NCBI GenBank assembly: GCA_028876495.1
Contig: JAGWRO010000023.1
Coordinates: forward strand, 1 to 64,000
Length of the DNA: 64,000 nucleotides
DNA from: Bacteroidota bacterium
GTDB lineage: Bacteria > Bacteroidota > Bacteroidia > Chitinophagales > Chitinophagaceae
Reading direction: 5' to 3'
Made by a program: the position numbers and the translations under genes. Of the stretch, positions 26,400-36,088 are shown piece after piece. Positions within the stretch are counted from its first letter, which is position 1. Each line of letters begins with the position of its first letter. The notes below the pieces were generated by a model that worked only from the letters and a program-made list of their open reading frames with translations, searched no databases and had not been told where the DNA came from.

Positions 26400-27605
26400 C
26401 TAAAATATATTGTACAAAACTTCTCCGCCAACAATCGCGGATTGAATATTAATGTTTTCATCAAAAATTACGATGTCCGCGTCCTTGCCAACAGCAATTG
26501 ATCCTTTTTGATTTTGCTTTTTCATAATGCGCGCCGGTGTTAACGTCATCATTCTTATTACCTCCACCAAAGGTATTTCTGCAATTTGAGTCATTGTTCT
26601 TACAAGCCGGTCTGTAGTGGCCACACTTCCGGCAAATGAGCTGCGATCGGGTAATTTGGCTACGCCGTCTTCAATCAGCACTTTCATCCCATTCTTTTTG
26701 GATCCGAGAATACTTTCAGTTGTATTGACGGCGGCCGCTCTCATTGCATCTGTTATCAGAGCAATTCTGTCTGGCCCTTTTATTTTGTAAATCAATTTCA
26801 ATAACGGTGACGGCAAATGAACCCCATCTGCAATGATCTCCACATCGATCGCATCCATCAAATAAACACTTTCTATCACACCTGCGTAACGGTATGCGTT
26901 ACGACGTGTAACGCCAGACATGGCAGAATAAAAATGAGTCGCTAGCGAATATCCGTTTTCAAAAGCCTTTACCACATCTTCATAAACCGCATCTGTATGT
27001 GCAATTGCAGGAAGAATATTATTTGCCGTAAGATAGCTTCCAAATTCCTGTGCACCTTCCAGTTCGGGAGCAGCGCTCCATCGAACGATAACATCTCCGG
27101 CCTTTTTAATGATATCACTATATTCTCTTTTATCAGGTTTGCGGATGTAGCGTGCATCCTGTGCGCCCTTTTGGTTTATAGCAAAATAAGGACCTTCAAT
27201 ATGCATTCCGAGAAACTGTGCACCTCGTTTATTTTTCGTGTATGCTTGCCTGTAGACTGACAAAATAACAAGTAAATCTTCCTTTTCTGCGGTGAGTGTG
27301 GTGGGAACCATTGAAGTAGTTCCATGTTGTAAATGTGTTTCTGCTATCCTGAGAAAATCTTTTACTTTTCCATCCATAAAATCGCTCCCGCCGCCACCGT
27401 GAATATGGATGTCGATAAATCCGGGAGAAACGTAATTTCCCTGTGCATCAAGTGTAACGTCTGCTTTGGTACTTATCTTTTTTTCACTAACCTCTTTGAT
27501 AATTCCATCATCGATCAATACGCTTGCATTATCAATTATCCTATGTGGAAGAATAACATTGCCGGTAATTATTTTTAATTTCTTGCCCATAATCATTCTA
27601 TACAT
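26400..27605 (-). CDS. nagA: N-acetylglucosamine-6-phosphate deacetylase
   Basis: 401 aa from the first ATG; starts at 27596 or 27590 (MGKKLKIITGN) are equally possible because no ribosome site is seen. Amidohydrolase features: GFIDIHIHGGGGSDFMDG near residue 62, the metal ligand glutamate in HIEGPYF, histidines in AIAHTDA and LATHFYSAMSG, and the catalytic aspartate in LITDAMRAA. It removes the acetyl group from GlcNAc-6-P in the cytosol, giving GlcN-6-P for NagB, whose gene lies 6 nt upstream on the same strand. Confidence 0.93.
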   Translation of the reverse strand: MYRMIMGKKLKIITGNVILPHRIIDNASVLIDDGIIKEVSEKKISTKADVTLDAQGNYVSPGFIDIHIHGGGGSDFMDGKVKDFLRIAETHLQHGTTSMVPTTLTAEKEDLLVILSVYRQAYTKNKRGAQFLGMHIEGPYFAINQKGAQDARYIRKPDKREYSDIIKKAGDVIVRWSAAPELEGAQEFGSYLTANNILPAIAHTDAVYEDVVKAFENGYSLATHFYSAMSGVTRRNAYRYAGVIESVYLMDAIDVEIIADGVHLPSPLLKLIYKIKGPDRIALITDAMRAAAVNTTESILGSKKNGMKVLIEDGVAKLPDRSSFAGSVATTDRLVRTMTQIAEIPLVEVIRMMTLTPARIMKKQNQKGSIAVGKDADIVIFDENINIQSAIVGGEVLYNIF

Positions 27606-27611
27606 TTTAGC

Positions 27612-28376
27612 TTAAGCGCCCGGCGAAATATAGTTTTCTTTGTTTTTTAAAAAGGAAGCAGATGAATTGTCAAGATATAAATAACAATCTGAATGTTGTT
27701 GTAAAATGCTTGCCGGCCACAAATTGCTCACGTCCTCTTCCAGCGTGTGTTGTATGGCTTTGGCTTTTCTTCTCCCGGGAACAGTACAAATAATATGTTG
27801 CGACAACATGATTTGTTTTATCGACATGCTGATCGCTTGTTTGGGAACTTCTTCTATTGAGTTGAACCAGCCTTCATTCACCTGTTGCTGTCTGCATTCC
27901 TCATCAAGATTGACGATCAAATAAGATTGATCAGTTTCAAAGTCGGCAGGAGGATCATTGAAAGCCAAATGCCCGTTTTCGCCGATTCCAACAAGCGCAA
28001 CATCTACGGGCAACTGATCGATCAATTTTCCAAGGCGTTCACATTCGTTTTGCGCATGTGCCTCACCGTTAATAAAGTTTACCGCTTTAAGTTTTGGCAC
28101 TTTTTCAACAAACCTTTCCTGCAGATATTTTCTAAAACTTGCTTTATGCGAAACAGGAAGCCCAATGTACTCATCCAAATGGAACATCGTAACCTTGCTC
28201 CAATCAATATCTTTCTCGCTGGTTAATTGTTTCAAGGTTTCAAACTGGCTGGAGCCGGTCGCGAGAATAATATTTGCACTTCCTTTTGACTGAATGGCTT
28301 CACGAATGAAAGCCGCGGCTTTTTTTCCTGCTGCTTTGCCAGCCTCTTTTTCGTCTTTTTTTAAACTAACAACCAT
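27612..28376 (-). CDS. nagB: Glucosamine-6-phosphate deaminase
   Basis: 254 aa. Family features: ATGSSQFETL near residue 40, FHLDEYIGLP with the catalytic aspartate near 70, and VGIGENGHLAFNDPPADF near 135. It turns GlcN-6-P into fructose-6-P and ammonia. It is first in the nagB-nagA operon, which suggests use of GlcNAc from peptidoglycan or chitin; no chitinase or transporter is next to it. Confidence 0.92.
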   Translation of the reverse strand: MVVSLKKDEKEAGKAAGKKAAAFIREAIQSKGSANIILATGSSQFETLKQLTSEKDIDWSKVTMFHLDEYIGLPVSHKASFRKYLQERFVEKVPKLKAVNFINGEAHAQNECERLGKLIDQLPVDVALVGIGENGHLAFNDPPADFETDQSYLIVNLDEECRQQQVNEGWFNSIEEVPKQAISMSIKQIMLSQHIICTVPGRRKAKAIQHTLEEDVSNLWPASILQQHSDCYLYLDNSSASFLKNKENYISPGA

Positions 28377-28438
28377 CTACACTTTTTAAAGATTTAAAGT
28401 TACAAATAAATAACTTCAGGAAACAGGAGAGAAGTGCG

Positions 28439-28474
28439 ATAGTAAAGAAACAAAGAAACCGGATTATCATTTTA
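28439..28474 (+). repeat. 36-nt CAGTAAA/TTTTG interspersed motif, copy 6 (diverged)
   Basis: Starts ATAGTAAAGAAAC, ends ATCATTTTA, 36 nt. It lies between divergent nagB and the 28551 gene. A CCGG pair inside and just after it (28459 and 28475) with AAAGA/TCTTT flanks could also fold into a weak hairpin. Confidence 0.4.
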
Positions 28475-28550
28475 CCGGCTCTTTCTTTTCATATGATTTG
28501 TCTTGTGCAAAATGAAAAGTATATTTGATACAACAAAAGTTAAAACCAAA

Positions 28551-28997
28551 ATGGAAAATACACTGAAACTTAAACTGCTGTCTCCATATTTCAAATTTAT
28601 TGGCCTCGGCTTGATCATTGCTGCTTTTGCTCCTATGGTAATTATTAAATTAAGTCACATACAAATTCAAAAAACAGGAAAAGAACTGGTAGAATTATCT
28701 GCCAAAGCGTTAATTGTCTTAGGCCTGGCTTTTATAGCATGGTCAAAAGAACGGAATGAATACGAAGGATTGATGGATGTAAGAATAAAGTCATTCCTTT
28801 ACGCTTTTTTTATGGGGGGATTTTTGGTGATCTTACAACCAATTGGTGATCTGTTGTTGTTCGGAAAGGAGGATCATATTTCGGGCCCCGCGATCGTTGC
28901 CGAAATGCTTCTCTTCTACCTTATGTATTTCTATTGGGAAAAATTCGCAGGAAGCAGGAAGCGAAAAATTGTATTTAGACCCAAAGAAACAAAATGA
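28551..28997 (+). CDS. Four-helix membrane protein, unknown
   Basis: 148 aa from ATG 28551; an in-frame ATG at 28512 would add 13 polar residues. Hydrophobic segments near residues 13-32, 50-65, 82-102 and 112-128, ending with a basic tail. No family recognised. Single gene. Confidence 0.6.
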   Translation: MENTLKLKLLSPYFKFIGLGLIIAAFAPMVIIKLSHIQIQKTGKELVELSAKALIVLGLAFIAWSKERNEYEGLMDVRIKSFLYAFFMGGFLVILQPIGDLLLFGKEDHISGPAIVAEMLLFYLMYFYWEKFAGSRKRKIVFRPKETK

Positions 28998-29024
28998 TTC
29001 AAGCAAATTCCCCAGGCAATTTCC

Positions 29025-29654
29025 TCAAAAAATGAACCTCCCTCCGAATGAAACCTGCGTGAATATTTCTGTTATTGTGCCATAGCCGTCACTGTATGTG
29101 TAAGGCCCAATACCGTTAAATTCAATTGCGATTGCATGCAACCCCGCAGCAAATGTATAGCCGGTTCGTATAGCCAAAGTTGCTGTACTTCGTTTATCAT
29201 TCCACGAACCGAAAGGGCCTTGAAATCTGTCAGCATAACGTTGCAAAGCCAATCCAAAGCCTATAAAAAAACCTTTGTACCAGCCAGCACCTGCATTTAG
29301 CTGGAGAAGCAATGCCCATGTAAAAGTTCTTAATCTGCCTTTTTCAATCAGGCCATCAGTCCTGTTATTTACTCCAACATAGAAATAGTGGAAATAAGTT
29401 CCAAGAGCCAGGTGTTTAGTCAAAGTAACATCTGATCCCACTTCAAAAGATGGACCCAGGTAATACATTTCCGCGTCGCTGGATAAGTGCAGCCCGGCGT
29501 ATGGATGCCAAAGACGCTTATGTTGATTACTGATAAGAAGACTATCATCGGCACTTTTATATCGTGAGTTTCCAGATTGGGCCTTTATAGCAGGAGGATT
29601 GCTAAAAATGAAAGCGAATAAAAAGATTGCAGTTAGTGGCGCTTTTTTGAACAA
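29025..29654 (-). CDS. Outer-membrane beta-barrel-like protein, unknown
   Basis: 209 aa with a signal peptide ending at IKAQ. The mature part alternates aromatic and small residues in short strands (HLALGTYFHYFYVGVN, FTWALLLQLNAGAGWYKGFFIGFGLALQRY) and ends with an aromatic residue (GGRFIF), the usual signal for outer-membrane assembly. A small porin-like barrel is inferred. It ends close to the convergent 28551 gene. Confidence 0.7.
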   Translation of the reverse strand: MFKKAPLTAIFLFAFIFSNPPAIKAQSGNSRYKSADDSLLISNQHKRLWHPYAGLHLSSDAEMYYLGPSFEVGSDVTLTKHLALGTYFHYFYVGVNNRTDGLIEKGRLRTFTWALLLQLNAGAGWYKGFFIGFGLALQRYADRFQGPFGSWNDKRSTATLAIRTGYTFAAGLHAIAIEFNGIGPYTYSDGYGTITEIFTQVSFGGRFIF

Positions 29655-29717
29655 AATTTAATGGTAGTTTTGATTTTGTTCAAGATACAATTAAAAAATA
29701 AATTTTACCAATGCAGA

Positions 29718-29754
29718 CCAGTAAACCAGGAAATTTACGGAAATTTTTATTTTG
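29718..29754 (+). repeat. CAGTAAA/TTTTG interspersed motif, copy 7 (37 nt)
   Basis: Starts CCAGTAAACCAGG, ends AAATTTTTATTTTG, 37 nt. It lies between divergent genes, 84 nt before the ATG at 29838. Confidence 0.6.
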
Positions 29755-29837
29755 CTACAGGTGAAACTCCTCCGATTATCCCGGCTTGTTTTGTCGCGTT
29801 TTCTGCATTAGATTTGTTATCAAAATCAACACTGCTT

Positions 29838-30490
29838 ATGAGATTGCGTATCACTGTTATTTTTTCACTCTCACGTTTTTTTCTTCTCAGGTTCATGCTC
29901 AATCTATAATCGCACTTTCCTCCGGAATAGCTACTGATTTAAATAATGAAAAACCTTTTTACATGATTCCGGTTATTTTCCGTTGGGAGCCGTTTAAACG
30001 TTCGGCATTTTTTGTAGAAGCAATTAAATCTTTTGTAATTAACACGCGGTTGCCGGCAGATGCCTACACTACAAACTCGCAGTTGCCAGAGCATGTAGCA
30101 TTAACTGAGAAAATAGAATTAAAAGACTTTGCATTAGGTCTTGGAGGAGCTTTTGTAGTTTATACCAATAAAAAGAATAACCAGTTTACCGTTAATGTTT
30201 CTTCTGGAATTTGTGATGAAAACTTTATAGTTGATTACACAAAATATGATGAAGCAAATTATGAAGTGCTAAATCCCGACGTCGCCGCGAATTATAGTGG
30301 CCTGTATGCTGCAGTCGCCGCATTATATAATTTTCATAAAAGAAAACAGGATATGTTTATCATGCTTCGTTTACAAACTGCTTCATCAGCGGCAAAGCAC
30401 GACCATTATACATTATCGTATAATAAAACATCGCCTTTGCAATTAACTTTTGGTTATAAACTTTTTTACGCGAAAAATAAAAAGAAATGA
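29838..30490 (+). CDS. Secreted or outer-membrane protein, frameshifted in its signal peptide
   Basis: The ATG at 29838 begins MRLRITVIFSLSRFF, a good signal core, but this frame stops after about 23 codons. The mature protein (SSQVHAQSIIALSSGIA and on) is in the next frame. Adding one T to the T7 run at 29876-29882 joins both into about 218 aa. Without that, the only start for the long frame is ATG 29786, which gives a poor signal. The mature part is beta-rich and likely a barrel (VNVSSGICDENFIVDY, YTLSYNKTSPLQLTFGYKLFY). It overlaps the next gene by 4 nt. Confidence 0.6.
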
Positions 30491-31065
30491 AATCTTTAAA
30501 AGCTTTACGAATCTCACTTTTCCCAATATTTTTTCTTACTACATGTCATGGTATATGGAATTTTTATCCTGACACGAATGATCCGGGGTTAAGCAGATTT
30601 ACGTCACGAGGCTATAATATCGCATCGTGCTATATAAAAGGAAAGGCACATGTGAATAACGGTTCATTTTATCCCGTTCTGCAGAAAGATTCAAGTGTAA
30701 ATTCAATTGATACTCTTCAATTCAAGTGGCCACTTTTTGTGCATGACACAGCTAACATATTTACCGCCTATACTGATATTGCTTTTTTATTGCCCGTTCC
30801 GAAATCCTTCGACAAAACAAATTTGTTGGAATTTAACGGACAGCGGTTTTTGAATTCAGTACCAGTTACTTTGACCGACACTTCGCAAAAAAAGTTTTCG
30901 GGTGTTGCAACTTTATACTTTGTAACTGTTACTGAAGCTCTGGAACGTTCCAACCGTAAATACATCAAAATGTCGGGACTGTTTGATGGCCATATCGGAG
31001 ACTCTATTGTTATTGCAAAGGGACGATTTGATTTTGAAATATATGAAGGTAGTTTGAATTTTTAG
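30487..31065 (+). CDS. Secreted protein, unknown
   Basis: 192 aa. The N-terminal hydrophobic stretch with Cys (FFLTTC) may be a lipobox. The remainder is beta-rich with no known motif (GKAHVNNGSFYPVLQKDSS, GVATLYFVTVTEALERSNRKY). It shares an ATGA overlap with the upstream gene, so both are made together and may form one complex. Confidence 0.65.
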   Translation: MKSLKALRISLFPIFFLTTCHGIWNFYPDTNDPGLSRFTSRGYNIASCYIKGKAHVNNGSFYPVLQKDSSVNSIDTLQFKWPLFVHDTANIFTAYTDIAFLLPVPKSFDKTNLLEFNGQRFLNSVPVTLTDTSQKKFSGVATLYFVTVTEALERSNRKYIKMSGLFDGHIGDSIVIAKGRFDFEIYEGSLNF

Positions 31066-31075
31066 CCAACGTTAG

Positions 31076-31657
31076 TTAGAAGTGATTTAAAACACGCAAG
31101 CTTGCACGAAAACCCCTTGCAGCATAATAAGATTCCGCGCCATTATGATAAACAAAAACCGTGTCGTAGCGACGGTCACAAAAAAGGGCGCCGCCAAGTT
31201 TCCTGATTTTTTCGGGAGTTTGTATCCAGCTTGAGGTTTTCAAATCGAACTCACCAAGTTGCTGCAGTTGCCGGTATTGTTCTTCTGATAATAATTCAAC
31301 ACCCATTTCTTCTGCCATATCCAATACGCTATTTGCCGGTTTGTATTCCTTTCTTGAATTCAGTGCTTCGCGATCGTAACACAAACTTCTGCGACCTTTC
31401 GGGCTTTCTGCAGAACAATCGAAAAAAATAAATTCGCCCGTTTCTTTCTCATAGCTCACTACATCCGGTTCTCCACCAGTTTCTTCCATTTCACTGAGTG
31501 ACCAAAGTTTTTGCGGATTGGATTTCATCGTTTCTTCCACTTTAGCCCATTGAATATTTTTATGGCGATGTATGTTCTTTTCAAATCTACTCTTAAGTAT
31601 GCCAATGAGTTCTTCCGACTGCTGAGCAGATAATTTTTGTTTTGTTGTATTCAACAC
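31076..31657 (-). CDS. DUF4256 family protein
   Basis: 193 aa, usual length. Recognised by SLSEMEETGGEPDVVSYEKETGEFIFFDCSAESPKGRRSLCYD in the first half, EEMGVELLSEEQYRQLQQLGEFDLKTSSWIQTP, and VFVYHNGAESYYAARGFR at the end. Cytosolic, function unknown. Convergent with the 30487 gene and 30 nt from the next minus-strand gene. Confidence 0.88.
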   Translation of the reverse strand: MLNTTKQKLSAQQSEELIGILKSRFEKNIHRHKNIQWAKVEETMKSNPQKLWSLSEMEETGGEPDVVSYEKETGEFIFFDCSAESPKGRRSLCYDREALNSRKEYKPANSVLDMAEEMGVELLSEEQYRQLQQLGEFDLKTSSWIQTPEKIRKLGGALFCDRRYDTVFVYHNGAESYYAARGFRASLRVLNHF

Positions 31658-31687
31658 GCTTCTGTTTTTTAAATGAGGAATACCGCC

Positions 31688-32275
31688 CTAATCATTCAAT
31701 CCTTTTCCTTTCAAAATGTCGGGAATACATTTTTCAATTCTCGCCTCGCGCGTTTTGGATTGTTTCGCCTGTGAAAAATAAAAAAGATAACTCCTTTGCC
31801 GTCCCGGGGTCAAGGCTTTAAAGGCGGCTTTCAATGTTTTGTCTTCGTTTAATTTTTTTTGAAACTCTGCAGCAACTTCGTAGTCGGAAGTCTTTTTTTG
31901 CTTCACTTTTAAGCCGGCTTTCTCTACTTCAATAGCTTCATAAATGTAAGCCTTCAACGTTTTTTCAAGCTTTATAATTTCCTTTACACTGGTGAAACGC
32001 GCCTGCCGTGGCGATTGTACGTGTTCGGTTTGCTGAATAAGAATGTGCTTATCATCCTTTAATAACGTGCCTTTAAAAAAAAGATAAGCGCAATAATCTT
32101 TAAAACCATGTATCAACAAAATGTTTTTCCCATTTAAAGAATAACAGGGCTGGCCCCATTTTAATTCTTCGTTCAGTCCACAATCGAGAACTATCTCTCT
32201 CAATTGCTTATATTCTTTTTGCCATTTCGACTCTTTTTCGAAGAAGAAGTCAATCTTGTGATTTATGTTAACCAT
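31688..32275 (-). CDS. DUF1801 / YdeI-OmpD-associated protein
   Basis: 195 aa. DUF1801-like first half (ELKWGQPCYSLNGKNILLIHGFKDYCAYLFFKGTLL), then the YdeI-type C-terminal helical segment (FQKKLNEDKTLKAAFKALTPGRQRSYLFYFSQAKQSKTREARIEKCIPDI). Cytosolic; function in the family is uncertain. Probably co-transcribed with DUF4256 downstream (30 nt gap). Confidence 0.88.
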   Translation of the reverse strand: MVNINHKIDFFFEKESKWQKEYKQLREIVLDCGLNEELKWGQPCYSLNGKNILLIHGFKDYCAYLFFKGTLLKDDKHILIQQTEHVQSPRQARFTSVKEIIKLEKTLKAYIYEAIEVEKAGLKVKQKKTSDYEVAAEFQKKLNEDKTLKAAFKALTPGRQRSYLFYFSQAKQSKTREARIEKCIPDILKGKGLND

Positions 32276-32436
32276 GTAGTAAAAATAATCGAAATTAGCT
32301 TTTGTTTTGAAGGCCGGAGATAAATATTTTTTTTAAAATAAACCAGTCATTTTACAACCAAAAACAATTATTTTTTTTTTGAATTTTAATCGAATGTCAA
32401 AATTCCTGTTCCTAAAAAATTAAATGTAGACAACCG

Positions 32437-33033
32437 TCAAATGCTCTTTATTTTAATCACTATTTTAAGGTCAGTCTTATTGCCACCGGTAGTTATATTT
32501 GGCCTGTGGGCTGTTCCGGGAAAGAAAAGAAAAAAAGTGCCGGGCTTTGCATCGTATAATTTACCGGGGCCGGTGTAATGCGCTACATCTTTTTGCTCGT
32601 TGTAAGGTTCGGTAACTGTCAATCCTTTGGCGCCGGGATCAACACCAATTTTTTCTTCTCCTGAAATTACATATTGGAGGTCGGTATATTTTTTATGAGA
32701 TTCCCATTTTGAGACATCAAAATCTTTGGTAGGATCATTTGTTACAGTGGCGTACACATTATCGCCATCTATCGGGTATTTTCCAACAGCCAGTTTGGAG
32801 AGATCGTGATTTTTTAAGAAGGCAAAAGCTTCGTCCCAATATTTTTTATTAGCATGATATTGACGGGCGAATTCCTGCATATCGGTCGAAGAATGGGGTT
32901 GCAGTTTTAAACCGCCAAGCCATTCCTGTTTCTTAAACCAGATTTCATTTTCTTTTTTCGTTTGTGCATTTACGTTAATAGCGAAGGCCAGGCAAATAAA
33001 CGCAGAGAGGACGAACAGCAATTTCTTTTTCAT
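32437..33033 (-). CDS. YhcH/YjgK/YiaL family protein with signal peptide
   Basis: 198 aa. A signal peptide (MKKKLLFVLSAFICLAFAINVNAQ) precedes a cupin-like domain of the YhcH/EbgC family: KWESHKKYTDLQYVISGEEKIGV holds the metal histidines, and TFFLFFPGTAHRPNI the conserved PxxAHxP-like motif. Most relatives are cytosolic sugar isomerases or anomerases. The export signal here points to periplasmic sugar processing. Confidence 0.85.
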   Translation of the reverse strand: MKKKLLFVLSAFICLAFAINVNAQTKKENEIWFKKQEWLGGLKLQPHSSTDMQEFARQYHANKKYWDEAFAFLKNHDLSKLAVGKYPIDGDNVYATVTNDPTKDFDVSKWESHKKYTDLQYVISGEEKIGVDPGAKGLTVTEPYNEQKDVAHYTGPGKLYDAKPGTFFLFFPGTAHRPNITTGGNKTDLKIVIKIKSI

Positions 33034-33150
33034 GTAGATCAGTTATATTATAAACTTTCAGCTTTAAAAGTAGCTATTATTTATAAAAGAAAAACAGGAA
33101 ATATCAATTGCTTTCCAGCGGCGGAAAAGAAATTAATTTGCAGGTTGCAG

Positions 33151-34188
33151 TCAGATAATATTCCATGTCTTATCACCGGACAAAATTTTACTTAAAGGAA
33201 TTTTTCCTTTTTTTGTTTCCACTTCTTCAATCTGGTGTTCCATATTCTCTTCATAAACCGGCCGTTCTTCTGCGTATATAACACCAAAGGGACGCGGAAA
33301 ATAAGTACCATTAAAACTTGTATCAAAAAAGCGGGAAATCAAATTAGCTTTCGTCTTGTCTTTTTCATCATGTATCCAAAGATCATCGACAGAATACCCG
33401 TTGCTGTTAAGATCAACGAGCACAGGTGTTAAGCCATCCAGCCTGATTCCTTTATCGTCGTTGTTGCCAAAGATCAATGGCTTAGCGTTTTCCAGAAACA
33501 AGGCTGCTTCCTTTTTGGTTTCTTTGTCAGAATACGCAAAAAAAGTTCCGTCGTTAAAAACAGGACAGTTTTGGTACACTTCCACAAAAGAAGTTCCTTT
33601 ATGCTGATGCGCTCTTTTTAAAATGCTTTGCATGTGTTTGGGGTCACGGTCAAGTGTACGCGAAACAAAAGAAGCCTTTGCGCCGAGCGCCAGTTCAGAA
33701 GGATTAAAAGGTTCTTCAATAGTTCCGAAAGGAGAAGATTTGGTGATCTTTCCACGTTCGGAAGTAGGAGAATATTGCCCTTTGGTAAGACTGTAAATCT
33801 GGTTATTAAAAACCAGGTAGTTAACATTAAAATTCTTTCGCATCAAATGGATGAAATGATTGCCGCCGATAGAAAATGCATCTCCGTCGCCTGAAACGAT
33901 CCAGACATCCAAATCGGGATTAGCGGCTTTTACGCCAGAAGCGATCGCTGCTGCACGCCCGTGGATACTATGAATTCCATAAGTATCCATGTAATAGGTA
34001 AAGCGCGATGAGCAACCAATTCCTGAAATAAAAACGAATTTTTCCTTTTCAACTCCCAAATCAGGAAAGATCGTTTGTACCTGTTTTAGAATGGAGTAAT
34101 CGCCACAACCGGGGCACCATTTTACATCCATCCCTGAAGAAAAATCTTTGGGGTTCAGTTTTTCATTATCTAAAATAAGTGTTTCCAT
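33151..34188 (-). CDS. korB: 2-oxoacid:ferredoxin oxidoreductase, beta subunit
   Basis: 345 aa. Thiamine-diphosphate subunit: CPGCGDYSILKQVQ near residue 30, the metal-binding GDGDAFSIGGNHF, then NNQIYSLTKGQYSPTSERG, and the partner-binding DRDPKHMQSILKRAHQHKGTSF. With the alpha subunit it oxidises a 2-oxoacid (2-oxoglutarate by similarity, pyruvate possible) to the acyl-CoA and reduces ferredoxin. Gene 3 of the ferredoxin-korA-korB operon, 10 nt after korA. Confidence 0.9.
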   Translation of the reverse strand: METLILDNEKLNPKDFSSGMDVKWCPGCGDYSILKQVQTIFPDLGVEKEKFVFISGIGCSSRFTYYMDTYGIHSIHGRAAAIASGVKAANPDLDVWIVSGDGDAFSIGGNHFIHLMRKNFNVNYLVFNNQIYSLTKGQYSPTSERGKITKSSPFGTIEEPFNPSELALGAKASFVSRTLDRDPKHMQSILKRAHQHKGTSFVEVYQNCPVFNDGTFFAYSDKETKKEAALFLENAKPLIFGNNDDKGIRLDGLTPVLVDLNSNGYSVDDLWIHDEKDKTKANLISRFFDTSFNGTYFPRPFGVIYAEERPVYEENMEHQIEEVETKKGKIPLSKILSGDKTWNII

Positions 34189-34198
34189 TTTTTAATCT

Positions 34199-36070
34199 TT
34201 AAGACATCCTGATGATTCTTTCTTTTATTTCGGCAGTAGTAAAAGGTAAACCCTGCACTTTTGACAAACCAGTAGCCGGAATTAAAAACTCTCCTCTTAT
34301 TAATTGTAGCAATTGCCCGGAATTCATTTCAGGAATTAAAACTTTTTCAAATCTAAATAACAACCATCCCAAATTTTTGGGCAGCGGATTGATATAACGG
34401 AGATGAATATGCGCAACATCAAAACCTTCATCGATCGCTTCTTTTACTGCTGTTTTAATAGCTCCATAAGTAGAACCCCAGCCCAGCACCAGCAGTTTGC
34501 CTCTTTCATTACCATTATCAACTTTTGCAGGCGGAATAAAGTTTTGAATATGCTTTACTTTGTCTGCGCGCAATTTGGTCATTATTTCATGATTCTTTGC
34601 ATTGTAAGAAACATTGCCTGTTTCATTTTCTTTTTCCAACCCGCCGATGCGGTGTTCTAAACTTTTTGTTCCGGGTTTTATCCACGGTCTTACGAAATTT
34701 TCATCACGTTTATAGGGCAATACTTTTCCATCCGGCCCATTCGCCTCATTTAAGAATTTGACATTAATGGAGGCAAGATCTTTCTCTGCCGGAAAACGCC
34801 ATGGCTCTGATCCGTTGGCAATATATCCGTCACTTAAAACAATCACAGGAGTCATGTGTTCAACTGCAATTTTACAGGCTTCATAAACCGTTTCAAAACA
34901 ATCGGAAGGAGAGGATGTGGCCAATACAGGCAAAGGTGCTTCTCCGTGTCTTCCGTGCATCGCCATCAAAAGGTCTGATTGTTCGGTTTTTGTTGGCAAG
35001 CCTGTCGAAGGCCCGCCACGCTGCACATCAATCACCACCAAAGGTGTTTCGAGCATTGCTGCAAGTCCTAACGCTTCTGTCTTTAAAGACATTCCAGGTC
35101 CTGACGTAGTAGTAACGGCAAGGCTTCCCGTATAAGAAGCCCCAATGGACGAACAAATAGCGGCAATTTCATCTTCAGCCTGGAAAGTTTTTACGCCATT
35201 GCTTTTATATTTTGAAAGATCATGAAGAATATCTGTAGCAGGCGTGATAGGATAGGAGCCGAGAAACAAAGGCAATCCTGATTTTTCTGAAGCGGCGATC
35301 AAACCAATTGCTGCTGCATGATTGCCGGTGATATTCCTGTAAGTTCCCGAAGGAAGTTTGGCAGGTGCAATTTTAAACTGTGTAGTAAATATTTCAGCGC
35401 TGTCGCCATAGTTCCAGCCGGCTTTTAATACTTTAATATTTGCATCAGCGATTTCAGGCTTTTTCGAAAATTTTTCCTTAATGAACTGAATGGTATTATC
35501 GAGGGTTTTATCAAACTTCCAGAAAAGCAGACCAAGGACAAACATGTTTTTACTACGTTCGATGTCTTTGATTCCCAAACCACTATCTGCAAGGCATTCT
35601 TTGGTATGTTTGGTAATATCTACTTCATGGACAATATAATTTTCCAACGAATTATCTTCCAAAGGATTTACTCCCTCCGGATATTGAGCAAGCATCAGAT
35701 TTTTTTTATCAAATCCCTGTAGATTGGCAATGATAATGCCGCCCTTTTTTAAACGGGGAAGATCCACCTTAAGTGCTGCGGCGTTCATAGCCACCAACAC
35801 ATCAAAACTATCGCCTGCAGTATAAATCTCTGTACTACCGAAGTGAACCTGGAAACCGGAAACACCGGCAACCGTTCCAATCGGAGCACGTATTTCAGAA
35901 GGATAATCCGGAAACGTACTTATATCATTTCCGGCCAAAGCAGCCGTATCAGTGAACTGCATACCGGTAAGCTGCATTCCGTCACCGGAGTCGCCGGAGA
36001 AACGAACAACAATCTTATCTACGTTTTTTATCGTCCTTATCTTTTCCGGCAGTTTTTTTAATATTTCCAT
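34199..36070 (-). CDS. korA: 2-oxoacid:ferredoxin oxidoreductase, alpha subunit (gamma-alpha fusion)
   Basis: 623 aa. The gamma domain leads ([16 protein letters not shown], residues about 20-180) and is fused to the alpha pyrimidine-binding domain ([50 protein letters not shown]). The C-terminal transketolase-like domain starts near [13 protein letters not shown]. This fused type is common in Bacteroidota. Substrate choice between 2-oxoglutarate and pyruvate cannot be settled from sequence. Confidence 0.92.
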   Translation of the reverse strand: MEILKKLPEKIRTIKNVDKIVVRFSGDSGDGMQLTGMQFTDTAALAGNDISTFPDYPSEIRAPIGTVAGVSGFQVHFGSTEIYTAGDSFDVLVAMNAAALKVDLPRLKKGGIIIANLQGFDKKNLMLAQYPEGVNPLEDNSLENYIVHEVDITKHTKECLADSGLGIKDIERSKNMFVLGLLFWKFDKTLDNTIQFIKEKFSKKPEIADANIKVLKAGWNYGDSAEIFTTQFKIAPAKLPSGTYRNITGNHAAAIGLIAASEKSGLPLFLGSYPITPATDILHDLSKYKSNGVKTFQAEDEIAAICSSIGASYTGSLAVTTTSGPGMSLKTEALGLAAMLETPLVVIDVQRGGPSTGLPTKTEQSDLLMAMHGRHGEAPLPVLATSSPSDCFETVYEACKIAVEHMTPVIVLSDGYIANGSEPWRFPAEKDLASINVKFLNEANGPDGKVLPYKRDENFVRPWIKPGTKSLEHRIGGLEKENETGNVSYNAKNHEIMTKLRADKVKHIQNFIPPAKVDNGNERGKLLVLGWGSTYGAIKTAVKEAIDEGFDVAHIHLRYINPLPKNLGWLLFRFEKVLIPEMNSGQLLQLIRGEFLIPATGLSKVQGLPFTTAEIKERIIRMS

Positions 36071-36088
36071 AGTTGGTTAAGATATAAA

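Noticed and set aside
28449..28493. CCGG/AAAGA hairpin upstream of the 28551 gene as a terminator
   Set aside because: It sits between divergent promoters and its stem is broken; most of it is explained by motif copy 6.
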